A stretch of 9,434 bases of DNA from DATLCI01 sp046714215 (GCA_046714215.1 JBKKBM010000154.1:1-9434), one strand, 5' to 3'. Positions 1 through 5,825 are shown, counted from the first letter of the stretch. Numbers and translations are program-made. The notes: generated by a model not told the origin, from the letters alone.

Positions 1-291
1 TCCCTGCTTGGTCGCCTGGTAAAGGAAGGTGGCGGGGCGGCCGGGATTGACGGCCTCATTGATCCCGAGAGGGGTCACAGTAAAGCCGTGCTGGACGTCC
101 TCAGTGATGACTTCGAACTGGATGGTCTCGCCGCGGCGCAAGCGGATTTCCGCGGGCGTAATGGAATATTTCTTCATGGAAACGGCCACGTGACGGGGCG
201 GAGCAGAGGTCCGTTGGCATCCGGGGAGTGACGGCAGGAGGAGTGCAAGGGAAAGCGTCAATCTGTACAATGTGGGATTGTTCCTCGTCAC
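1..291 (-). CDS. Cupredoxin-domain lipoprotein (C-terminal part beyond window)
   Basis: Ninety-seven codons are visible from a GTG start at 291 and the frame runs off the left edge. The start follows GAGGG with a 9-base spacer, and an in-frame TGA lies about 15 codons upstream with no ATG between. The N-terminus is a lipoprotein signal: TRN, a hydrophobic stretch at residues 11-22, then LPGC with the candidate lipidated Cys25. Proline at -2 is unusual for a lipobox. After a short linker, residues 40-97 (KKYSITPAEIRLRRGETIQF, then EDVQHGFTV) match the first strands of the cytochrome c oxidase subunit II-like cupredoxin fold. H68 would be the first copper ligand; the expected Cys/Met/His ligands lie outside the window. 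Known members bind a type 1 or CuA copper and act in periplasmic electron transfer. The role here is inferred. The gene is divergent from the ECF sigma gene and could be its target. Confidence 0.75.
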   Translation of the reverse strand, partial: MTRNNPTLYRLTLSLALLLPSLPGCQRTSAPPRHVAVSMKKYSITPAEIRLRRGETIQFEVITEDVQHGFTVTPLGINEAVNPGRPATFLYQATKQG

Positions 292-311
292 TTTATTGAG
301 CCCTCGATCAT

Positions 312-340
312 CAACTTTTCTTGACGTTCAATCGTACTAA
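312..340 (+). promoter_or_regulatory. Candidate ECF-type promoter of the sigma gene
   Basis: CAACTT (312-317) and CGTACTAA (333-340) are separated by 15 bases. This resembles the AACTT -35 and CGT/TCTAA -10 elements recognised by RpoE/SigW-class ECF factors, which often control their own genes. A TTGA-CGT-TCAA dyad (321-331) lies between the two elements. The assignment is inferred from motif similarity only. A sigma70-type alternative beginning with TTGACG at 321 has no correctly spaced -10. Confidence 0.35.
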
Positions 341-355
341 AGAGAAACGACATAT

Positions 356-1021
356 TTGGCGGAAACACAGGATTTTTTGCATCGCAAGCCTATGGGAACC
401 ATCCAAACCAATGTAACAGGAGACACCGGCGCAGAACTGGCTCTGGTAACAGCCGCGCGCGAAGGCGACATGCAAGCCTTCGAGCAGCTGATCCAGAAGT
501 ATGACCGGAATGTCTTCCGCATAGCCCAGCACATCACCCAGAACCGCGAAGATGCGGAGGACGTGGTGCAGGACGCGTTCCTGAAGGCGTACCAGAACCT
601 AAACAAGTTCCAGGGGAATTCGAAGTTCTATACCTGGCTGGTGCGGATCGCAGTGAATGAGGCCTTAATGCGCTTGCGGAAACGCAAGTCTGACAAGACC
701 GTGTCCCTGGACGAGGACGTAGAGACGGAGGATGGATCCATACCGCGGGAAGTCGCGGACTGGAGTCCGAACCCGGAACAGTTGTATGGCACGGCGGAAC
801 TGAGTGATATTCTGGGCAAAACCATCCAGGGTCTGCCGGCGGGCTTCCGCACGGTGTTCGTGTTACGCGATGTCGAAGGCTTGAGCACGGAAGAGACGGC
901 GGAGATGCTGGGATTGAGTGTGCCCGCAGTGAAGTCAAGACTGCTGCGAGCGCGACTGCAATTGCGCGAGCGTTTAAACCGTTATTTCAAGAAAAATAAG
1001 AACGGGGACACAAAGCAGTGA
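356..1021 (+). CDS. ECF RNA polymerase sigma factor (RpoE-like)
   Basis: This is a sigma factor of the extracytoplasmic function class, directing RNA polymerase to a small stress regulon. Region 2 spans about residues 35-110. It includes the EDAEDVVQDAFLKAY core-binding segment (65-79) and FYTWLVRIAVNEALMRLRKRK (91-111), which melts and reads the -10. A charged linker (112-150) leads to region 4 (152-206). There LPAGFRTVFVLRDVEGLSTEETAEMLG and SVPAVKSRLLRAR form the helix-turn-helix that reads the -35. At 221 residues the length is normal, and regions 1.1 and 3 are absent as expected. The start is uncertain: TTG at 356 has only a weak AGAGA ten bases upstream, while ATG at 392 (MGTIQTNV) is equally possible and keeps all domains. 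The stop TGA overlaps the GTG start of the anti-sigma gene, so the two are translationally coupled. The regulon is not identifiable, but the divergent cupredoxin lipoprotein is a candidate. Confidence 0.93.
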   Translation: MAETQDFLHRKPMGTIQTNVTGDTGAELALVTAAREGDMQAFEQLIQKYDRNVFRIAQHITQNREDAEDVVQDAFLKAYQNLNKFQGNSKFYTWLVRIAVNEALMRLRKRKSDKTVSLDEDVETEDGSIPREVADWSPNPEQLYGTAELSDILGKTIQGLPAGFRTVFVLRDVEGLSTEETAEMLGLSVPAVKSRLLRARLQLRERLNRYFKKNKNGDTKQ

Positions 1022-1263
1022 AGTGCAAGGAATTCCTTAAAGAGCTGAACGATTACCTGGACGGTTCGCTCGACCCGAAGCTGCAGGCCGAACTGCAGGA
1101 GCACCTCCACTGGTGCACCAACTGCTATGTCGTGTGCAATACTACGCAAAAGACCATCGAGATTTACCGGGAAAACAAGCTTTACGAGCTACCGGACGAC
1201 CTCCGCTCCAAGCTGCAAAGCGCCATCCTTTCGAAATGCAAGGGCACCAAGCCGCAACCGTGA
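1018..1263 (+). CDS. Soluble zinc-binding anti-sigma factor (ZAS family)
   Basis: This 81-residue protein starts at a GTG that overlaps the sigma stop codon (GTGA), the classic sigma/anti-sigma arrangement. The fold signature is clear: C3 near the N-terminus, the YLDGSL segment (13-18), then H29-x3-C33-x2-C36, the HxxxCxxC zinc site of ZAS anti-sigma domains, with an extra C40. Such proteins hold their partner sigma away from RNA polymerase until a signal disrupts the complex. There is no hydrophobic segment after the zinc domain, so it should be cytoplasmic, like RsrA or ChrR, and not membrane-anchored like RseA. The five cysteines (3, 33, 36, 40, 74) make thiol oxidation or metal loss a plausible trigger, which is inference. 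The C-terminal half (41-81) is charged and has no recognised domain. Confidence 0.88.
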   Translation: MKCKEFLKELNDYLDGSLDPKLQAELQEHLHWCTNCYVVCNTTQKTIEIYRENKLYELPDDLRSKLQSAILSKCKGTKPQP

Positions 1264-1311
1264 CCGCTGGTTTTCTCGCCTGTTCCCTCCTCCAGCTAGT
1301 GTCCTCGTACC

Positions 1312-1331
1312 GTAACCAAGCAGTAACTAAG
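1312..1331 (+). repeat. Direct repeat GTAACYAAG, 11-base period
   Basis: GTAACCAAG (1312-1320) and GTAACTAAG (1323-1331) are tandem copies offset by 11 bases, about one helical turn. That is the geometry expected for two regulator monomers bound on one face of the DNA. A related ACCGTAACTAA occurs at 3864-3874. The function is unknown. Confidence 0.45.
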
Positions 1332-1335
1332 TGAA

Positions 1336-1370
1336 ATAACCCTTTTGGGCCGAACAAACCTTTTGAGCCG
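1336..1370 (+). repeat. Tandem 18-base imperfect repeat in the leader of the zinc-ribbon gene
   Basis: CCTTTTGGGCCG (1341-1352) and CCTTTTGAGCCG (1359-1370) differ at one base. The similarity extends leftward (ATAAC and ACAAA precede them), giving two copies with an 18-base period. They lie in the 194-base gap between the anti-sigma gene and the zinc-ribbon gene. The gap otherwise contains no convincing gene and no clear sigma70 promoter. The repeats could be operator half-sites or chance low-level duplication. Confidence 0.4.
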
Positions 1371-1457
1371 CGAGGAATCCAATGGTGTGTTCGACCAACC
1401 TCTCTCCCCAGCATCTGAAGAAGTGGGAGGCGGGCCTTGATCCCAAAGGGAGCACGA

Positions 1458-1697
1458 ATGATCACGGACCTCATGGACATGTTGTTCGGTTGCTGGCACA
1501 CGCGGTACTCGTTCCCCATCACCTCCAAGCCGGGTCATCGCGCGAAAGCGGCCAAAGCCACGGGCACGTATGTGGTGTGCCTGGATTGCGGCAAGGAATT
1601 CGCCTATGACTGGAGCCAGATGAAGGTCGTCGCGAACGATTACGTTCCCGCAGAGATGCCGGCCACCGCGACCATGGCGAGTAAGCAAGCCGCCTAA
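1458..1697 (+). CDS. Small putative zinc-ribbon protein of unknown function
   Basis: The start is ATG 1458, preceded by AAAGGGAG with a 5-base spacer, the best ribosome binding site in the window. A TTG at 1437 in the same frame has no such site. The 79-residue product has C12-x-H14 near the N-terminus and C41-x2-C44 in the motif TYVVCLDCGKEFAYDW. Together these could make one CH/CC zinc site. There is no signal peptide or membrane segment, and residues 65-79 are a low-complexity Ala/Thr tail. I recall similar short proteins with a YSFPIT...CLDCGKEF pattern as conserved hypotheticals in Acidobacteriota, but I know of no assigned function. It could be a nucleic-acid or protein-binding zinc ribbon. 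It is co-directional with the sigma/anti-sigma pair but 194 bases away, so it is probably transcribed separately. Its 3' end overlaps the terminator of the opposing CBS gene. Confidence 0.75.
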   Translation: MITDLMDMLFGCWHTRYSFPITSKPGHRAKAAKATGTYVVCLDCGKEFAYDWSQMKVVANDYVPAEMPATATMASKQAA

Positions 1698-1727
1698 AAC
1701 CAAAGCCCCGACCATGAGGCCAGGGCT
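1694..1727 (-). terminator. Intrinsic terminator of the CBS gene
   Basis: Read on the minus strand, AGCCCTGGCC and GGTCGGGGCT form a 10-pair stem (two G-U pairs) with a TCAT loop (stem 1727-1704). It is followed by TTGGTTTT. It lies about 27 bases past the CBS stop codon. On the plus strand the same stem has two mismatches and no T-run, so it works best for the minus-strand transcript, although it also sits directly after the opposing zinc-ribbon gene. Confidence 0.75.
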
Positions 1728-1753
1728 GAATCATGGCAAGAACATTCCCTCTC

Positions 1754-2200
1754 CTACCCTCCGTAGGACGCATCCGTCGACTTGTTTTCGGCGAGCAGCT
1801 CGTTGAGCAGCCCGAGCATGTCGCTGACGGAGAGGATCCCCTTTAATTCGCCATCTTCCACCGCCAGGAGCGCGCCGATCTTCTTGGTATAGAGGATCTG
1901 CACGGCCTCGCCGATGGGGGCGGAGGGCGAGATGGAAAGCGGGTTCTTGGTCATGGCCATGGTGATGGGCGTGCTCTCAAAGACCTGGTTGTACTCCTCC
2001 TGGGACTGCTTGGAGAGGATGGAGGGGGCGAGCCGGGAGACGTCGCGATCGCTGATGATGCCGACGACCTTGCCGGTCTCGGCGGATACGATGGGGACAT
2101 GGCGCTTGCCGGTGCGACGGATCAGCAAGGCGGCATCGAGGAGCTTGCCGTCGTCGGGCAGGGTGGTGACGGAGGTTGTCATGTAATCCTTGACCAGCAT
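1754..2200 (-). CDS. Stand-alone CBS-domain pair protein
   Basis: The 148-residue protein consists of two CBS motifs (a Bateman module) and little else. CBS1 is at about residues 3-55 (VKDYMTTSVTTLPDDGKLLDA, ending HVPIVSAETGKVVGIISDRDV). CBS2 is at about 82-133 (MTKNPLSISPSAPIGEAVQIL, ending GELKGILSVSDMLGLL). Such modules bind AMP, ATP, SAM or related ligands and usually regulate a partner. No enzyme domain is attached, so any partner must act in trans. ATG 2200 is chosen because GAGGGAG lies just upstream and an extended -10 box at 2230-2238 places the transcript start near 2223. An in-frame TTG at 2239 would lie upstream of that start and is unlikely. The gene is divergent from the GAF-GAF-GGDEF gene, so the two may share control elements. 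Confidence 0.9.
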   Translation of the reverse strand: MLVKDYMTTSVTTLPDDGKLLDAALLIRRTGKRHVPIVSAETGKVVGIISDRDVSRLAPSILSKQSQEEYNQVFESTPITMAMTKNPLSISPSAPIGEAVQILYTKKIGALLAVEDGELKGILSVSDMLGLLNELLAENKSTDASYGG

Positions 2201-2229
2201 CGGGGCTCCCTCTGTGCGGTTCGTGGCGC

Positions 2230-2238
2230 ATTCTAACA
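2230..2238 (-). promoter_or_regulatory. Extended -10 promoter of the CBS gene
   Basis: The minus strand reads TGTTAGAAT, matching TGnTATAAT at all but one base. No good -35 is visible, which is usual for extended -10 promoters. The predicted transcript start is near 2223-2224, giving a leader of about 23 bases that contains the GAGGGAG ribosome binding site of ATG 2200. Confidence 0.55.
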
Positions 2239-2282
2239 AACGCAGGCGGAAAAAGCCCGAAGTTCTCCCCGCGACGCGGACT

Positions 2283-2305
2283 TTGCCGGGAAGCTATCCC
2301 GGCAA
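2283..2305 (+). repeat. Perfect 8-base inverted repeat with overlapping direct repeat
   Basis: TTGCCGGG (2283-2290) and CCCGGCAA (2298-2305) are perfect inverted arms around the 7-base loop AAGCTAT. The loop sequence is repeated exactly at 2304-2310, so CGGSAAGCTAT occurs twice with a 13-base period. The element sits between two divergent genes, 7 bases before the predicted GGDEF-protein start. There is no T-run, so it is not an intrinsic terminator. An operator dyad or a translational hairpin is possible. Confidence 0.55.
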
Positions 2306-2307
2306 GC

Positions 2308-2313
2308 TATAAT
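2308..2313 (+). promoter_or_regulatory. Consensus -10 box overlapping the GGDEF-protein start codon
   Basis: TATAAT matches the sigma70 -10 consensus exactly and shares two bases with ATG 2312. TTGCCG (2283-2288), inside the left hairpin arm, is a 4/6 match to -35, but its 19-base spacing is long. If this box is used, transcription starts near 2320, downstream of ATG 2312, and translation must begin at a later codon. Confidence 0.4.
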
Positions 2314-3844
2314 GACCGCCACTCCATCCGACCCGGTGCACCCCTTGAAAGAATTCCATTCCCGCGTTCGCGAAGTGGCAGTGCTGCAAGAAGCCACGGA
2401 CATGGTGTTGTCGTCAAAAGACGCCGACACCGTGCTGCACCACATGCTGTTGGTGGCACGCAATTACTTTGGGGTGACGGCGTGCGCGGTGATGCTGGTG
2501 GACGTGGAGAAGCAAGAACTCTACATTCACACCCACAACGGATTTGAAGACCGCGAAGTGTTGGGGCGGCGCTATCGCATCGGCCGCGACGGCGTAAGCG
2601 GACACGTGGCGGCCAACAAGGCACCCATCTACGTGCCGGACGTAAGCAAGGACCCGCGCTACGTGAGCGGGCGCGCGGACATCCGCTGTGAACTGGCCCT
2701 GCCACTCCTGGTGCGCGATGAAGTGCTGGGAGTGCTGACGCTGAGCAGCAACCAGGCTGACTATTTTTCCGATGAGATGATCGGGCTGTTGGCGCTGTTC
2801 GCCGGCCAAGCAGCGGTGGCGCTGGACAACACCAGGCTGTATTCGACGGAGCGGCGACGGATGCGGCAGATCGAATTCGTAAATCTGATCGCGCGGTCGG
2901 CGACCACGGCCCACGACATTGACCAACTGGTTACCACGCTGGCGGAGCTGATCACGGACACATTCGAAGGCAGCCAGGTGTCCATCCTGTTGCGTGACGA
3001 AGCGGGCCATTTGGCGTTACGGACGCATGCGGGCGGCGAGCAGCCAACGGGCGAGCAGTTCCAAGCGTCAGAGCGGCATGGCACCATCGCGGATGCCTTG
3101 GCCGCACGCATGAATGTAGGCGTAAATAACTGCACGCAGAAATGTCTGGAATCACCAAGTTGGTCGCGCGGGCTGGCGAGCGCGGAGTCAGAAATCGCAG
3201 TCCCCTTGCTAGCGCTGGGTGAAAACCTGGGTGTGATCGTGATCTCGCATGCGCAGGTCAATGCCTTTACCAGTGAAGACCGTACCATCGCGCAGGCGGC
3301 GGGCGACGTAGGCGCCACCGCGATCCGCAATGTGCAGTTGACCGAAGAACTGCTGCGGGTAGCCAATACCGACAGCTTGACCGGTGTGTTCAACCAACGC
3401 TACCTCCACGTGGCGGTGGGCCAAGAGATCACCCGGGCGAAGCGTTTTGGCAAACCGTTCTCCGTAATCATGTTCGACCTGAAGCATTTTCGCGAGGTCA
3501 ACCGGCAGGTGGGCTTCGACGCAGGCGACGAAGTGTTGCGCGGCGTGACGCAATTGCTGCGTACGTCCGTGCGGGCCATTGATACGGTCTGCCGCTACAA
3601 TGCGGACCGCTTCGCCATCGTGCTGCCGGAGACGTCAGCCGAGCAGTTGCAACGCTTGCAGGCAAAGATAGCCGAGGGGCTGGCAACCATCCCCTTCGCG
3701 CGCACCGGGTCCATGACGAAGCTGGAGGCGGTGTTCACGTCCGTGCAGCATCCGCAGAACGGCGCCAACGAAATGGAATTGGTGCGCCAGTTGGTGCAGC
3801 GGATGGATCGGGAAAAAGCAAAGGCTCAGGGCGGACCAGCATAA
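2312..3844 (+). CDS. GAF-GAF-degenerate GGDEF signalling protein
   Basis: This 510-residue cytoplasmic protein has no signal peptide or membrane segment. GAF1 is at about residues 38-178, with the typical GVSGHVAANKAPIYVPDV and ELALPLLVRDEVLGVLTL segments. A divergent GAF2 is at about 200-348 and carries an unusual CTQKC (274-278). A GGDEF domain follows at about 350-505, starting with DSLTGVFNQRYL. The catalytic signature is altered: NADRF (430-434) replaces GG[DE]EF. In the first motif, D389 is kept but the next metal or substrate positions read LKHF and VNR. The inhibitory-site RxxD (R421-A-I-D424) is intact, five residues before the signature as in true cyclases. It is therefore probably not a diguanylate cyclase but a c-di-GMP receptor, similar in logic to PelD or PopA (inference). 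The start is uncertain: ATG 2312 has no ribosome binding site and overlaps a TATAAT box. In-frame GTG 2336, TTG 2345 or ATG 2402 would keep all domains. Confidence 0.9.
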   Translation: MTATPSDPVHPLKEFHSRVREVAVLQEATDMVLSSKDADTVLHHMLLVARNYFGVTACAVMLVDVEKQELYIHTHNGFEDREVLGRRYRIGRDGVSGHVAANKAPIYVPDVSKDPRYVSGRADIRCELALPLLVRDEVLGVLTLSSNQADYFSDEMIGLLALFAGQAAVALDNTRLYSTERRRMRQIEFVNLIARSATTAHDIDQLVTTLAELITDTFEGSQVSILLRDEAGHLALRTHAGGEQPTGEQFQASERHGTIADALAARMNVGVNNCTQKCLESPSWSRGLASAESEIAVPLLALGENLGVIVISHAQVNAFTSEDRTIAQAAGDVGATAIRNVQLTEELLRVANTDSLTGVFNQRYLHVAVGQEITRAKRFGKPFSVIMFDLKHFREVNRQVGFDAGDEVLRGVTQLLRTSVRAIDTVCRYNADRFAIVLPETSAEQLQRLQAKIAEGLATIPFARTGSMTKLEAVFTSVQHPQNGANEMELVRQLVQRMDREKAKAQGGPA

Positions 3845-3854
3845 TCATGAACGT

Positions 3855-3892
3855 TAAGTAATCACCGTAACTAACTTTGTAAAAGCTACTTA
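3855..3892 (+). repeat. Inverted repeat in the gap between the two GAF-protein genes
   Basis: TAAGTA (3855-3860) and TACTTA (3887-3892) are inverted arms 26 bases apart, and ACCGTAACTAA lies between them (3864-3874). The 133-base gap (3845-3977) is clearly more AT-rich than the flanking genes and contains no T-run terminator hairpin. It probably holds the promoter and control sites of the PP2C gene. The repeat may be an operator or chance. Confidence 0.3.
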
Positions 3893-3965
3893 CGAAGTCA
3901 CCAGTTCGAAGATAAATTTTCACATTCACGCCTTGTAGCCTCACTGCGGCTTAACTTGCGTAGGT

Positions 3966-3971
3966 TATGAT
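3966..3971 (+). promoter_or_regulatory. -10 box placing transcription start at the PP2C-gene ATG
   Basis: TATGAT is one base from TATAAT and ends 6 bases before ATG 3978, the usual distance from a -10 box to the transcript start. The mRNA could therefore begin at the start codon itself. No good -35 lies 16-18 bases upstream. Confidence 0.4.
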
Positions 3972-3977
3972 GGCTGC

Positions 3978-5825
3978 ATGGCTCTTCCCGCAAGCAAAAC
4001 TGGTGTTACCAAGCCACTCAGCGCCGGCGATGGGGCGCCACTGCGCGTGGAAGAGTTCCTGGTGGAGTTGGCCGACGCGCTGAACACTACGCTGGACCTG
4101 GACACACTGCTTTCGCGAGTGGCGGAGATGGTGAAGCGGGTGATCCCGTACGAGATCTTTGCCATCCTGCTGCTCAACGACAAAACGCAGGACCTGCGGA
4201 TGCGTTTTCAGATCGGCCACAATCAGGAGACGGAGCGGCTGCGGATCAAGATCGGACAAGGGATCACCGGCCAGGCGGTGGAGCGGAGCGAACCGGTGCT
4301 GGTGAACGACGTGACCACCTATCCGAATTACGTGAACGGTCACGAAGCGGTGCGGTCAGAGCTGGCGGTGCCGCTGGTGGCCAAGAACAAGATCATTGGG
4401 GTGATCGACATCCAGGCGATGGAGCGGGACTTCTTCACGCCGGAGCACGGGCGGTTGCTGAAGCTGGTGGCGTCGCGGATCGCCATCGCGATCGAGAATG
4501 CGCGGCTGTACACGCGGGTGGCGCGCCAGGCGCAGACGTTACGTATCCTGAATGAGATCAGCCGCGACCTCACGTCCATCCTTAACCTGGATGAGTTGCT
4601 GAAGCGCATCGGTGAACTGATCAGCCGGGTGATCGACTTTCAGATGTTTTCCGTGTTATTGCTGGACGAGAGCGGGCAGATGCTGACCCACCGTTTCTCC
4701 ATGCGCTTCAACGAGAACGTGCAGTTGAAGCACGACATCCCCCTGGGGCGGGGGCTGGTGGGCGCGGCGGCGCTGCAAAAATCGCCGGTGCTGGTGCCAG
4801 ACGTACTGAAGGATGAGCGCTACATCCGGCTGAATGCGGAGACGCGCTCGGAGTTGTGTGTTCCCCTGATCTACAAAGAGCAAGTGATCGGGGTGCTGGA
4901 CCTGGAGCACACGCGACGCGGCTATTTCAACGAAGACAACATGCGGACGATCGTGACGCTAGCCGCGCAACTGGCCATCGCCATCGAGAATGCGCGGTTA
5001 TACGAACGCATTGCGCGGGAAGAGCAGCGCATGGAGCGCGACCTGGCCATGGCGCGGGTGGTGCAGCACCATTTGCTGCCGCCGTGCTGCCCGGTATTGC
5101 AGAATGCTGAGGTCGCGGCGATGTTTCAGCCGGCCCACGCCATCGGTGGCGACATCTACGACTTTTTGAACTACAGCGGCGGCCGCACCGGTATCGCGGT
5201 GGGGGACGTTAGCGGCAAAGGAGCACCGGCGGCGTTATTCGCGGCGCTGGTGGGCGGGATGCTGCGGTCGACCGCGGGTAGCGAGCCTTCTCCCTCAGAG
5301 ATGCTGATGGCCATCAACCTCGCGCTGAATGAACGTAAGATCGATGCGCACTTTGTCTCCATGATCTTCGGCGTGTGGGATGACGCGGAGCGCACCATGC
5401 TGGTGGCGAATTCCGGACAACCACGGCCGATCTATTACCACCACGGGCGCCCGCAGATCGTGGAAGCAGCCGGCATCCCGTTGGGACTGCTGGAAGACAC
5501 CGAGTACGACGAAGTGACGATCCATGCGCAGCCGGGCGACGCTTTCCTGTTCTTCTCTGACGGCATCATTGACGCGGTGAATCGCGAAGGTGAGCAATTT
5601 GGCCGGCAGCGGGTGGAGGAAGCAGTGGCCAAGAATCACGAATTGTCTGCCGAGGGCATGGTGCAGGCGATCGCCAAGGCCGTGCGTAAGTTCTCCAACG
5701 GGGTAAGCTCCTACGACGACGAGACGGTGGTGGTCATCAAGGTCCGCGACGGGGGCCCACCGAATCCGGAAGGCGCAGCGAAGCGGCGGACGCGCAAGAC
5801 TTCCGGGGCGCTGCGCAACGTCTGA
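3978..5825 (+). CDS. GAF-GAF-PP2C serine/threonine phosphatase (RsbU/SpoIIE type)
   Basis: This 615-residue cytoplasmic protein has two similar GAF domains, GAF1 at about 38-178 and GAF2 at about 198-342. Both contain the G-G-x-V and VPDV/VND...SELxVPL segments and end in the same IAIAIENARLY helix. A helical linker follows (ERDLAMARVVQHHLLPP, 353-369), typical of RsbU-like phosphatases, then a PP2C/SpoIIE catalytic domain (about 380-590). The metal-binding aspartates are all present: GGDIYDF (D392), VGDVSGKGAPAAL (D410), FSDGI (D528) and YDDETVVV (D581). It should be an active Mn/Mg-dependent phosphatase. Relatives dephosphorylate STAS-domain anti-anti-sigma proteins and so switch on a sigma factor, but no such partner or RsbW kinase is in this window. 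The C-terminal 25 residues are basic and probably disordered. ATG 3978 has no strong ribosome binding site; a -10 box lies 6 bases upstream. Confidence 0.93.
   Translation: MALPASKTGVTKPLSAGDGAPLRVEEFLVELADALNTTLDLDTLLSRVAEMVKRVIPYEIFAILLLNDKTQDLRMRFQIGHNQETERLRIKIGQGITGQAVERSEPVLVNDVTTYPNYVNGHEAVRSELAVPLVAKNKIIGVIDIQAMERDFFTPEHGRLLKLVASRIAIAIENARLYTRVARQAQTLRILNEISRDLTSILNLDELLKRIGELISRVIDFQMFSVLLLDESGQMLTHRFSMRFNENVQLKHDIPLGRGLVGAAALQKSPVLVPDVLKDERYIRLNAETRSELCVPLIYKEQVIGVLDLEHTRRGYFNEDNMRTIVTLAAQLAIAIENARLYERIAREEQRMERDLAMARVVQHHLLPPCCPVLQNAEVAAMFQPAHAIGGDIYDFLNYSGGRTGIAVGDVSGKGAPAALFAALVGGMLRSTAGSEPSPSEMLMAINLALNERKIDAHFVSMIFGVWDDAERTMLVANSGQPRPIYYHHGRPQIVEAAGIPLGLLEDTEYDEVTIHAQPGDAFLFFSDGIIDAVNREGEQFGRQRVEEAVAKNHELSAEGMVQAIAKAVRKFSNGVSSYDDETVVVIKVRDGGPPNPEGAAKRRTRKTSGALRNV

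Noticed and set aside
321..340. Sigma70 promoter TTGACG plus TACTAA before the sigma gene
   Set aside because: The spacer is only 8 bases; the alternative ECF-type arrangement on the same stretch fits better.
1382..1609. A 75-codon plus-strand frame starting at ATG 1382 behind GAGGA, overlapping the zinc-ribbon gene in another frame
   Set aside because: Despite a fair ribosome binding site, the product has no recognisable motif and most of it is an alternate-frame reading of the better supported zinc-ribbon gene. A short regulatory upstream frame cannot be fully excluded.
2414..3393. Long minus-strand open frames opposite the GAF-GAF-GGDEF gene
   Set aside because: They are mirror frames of a well-supported gene, with no domain pattern of their own.
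3335..3844. Active diguanylate cyclase
   Set aside because: The signature is NADRF, not GGDEF or GGEEF, and metal-site residues in the first motif are replaced, so cyclase activity is not expected.
3941..3954. Terminator hairpin after the GGDEF-protein gene (AGCC...GGCT near 3938-3952)
   Set aside because: The stem is only four pairs with no following T-run.
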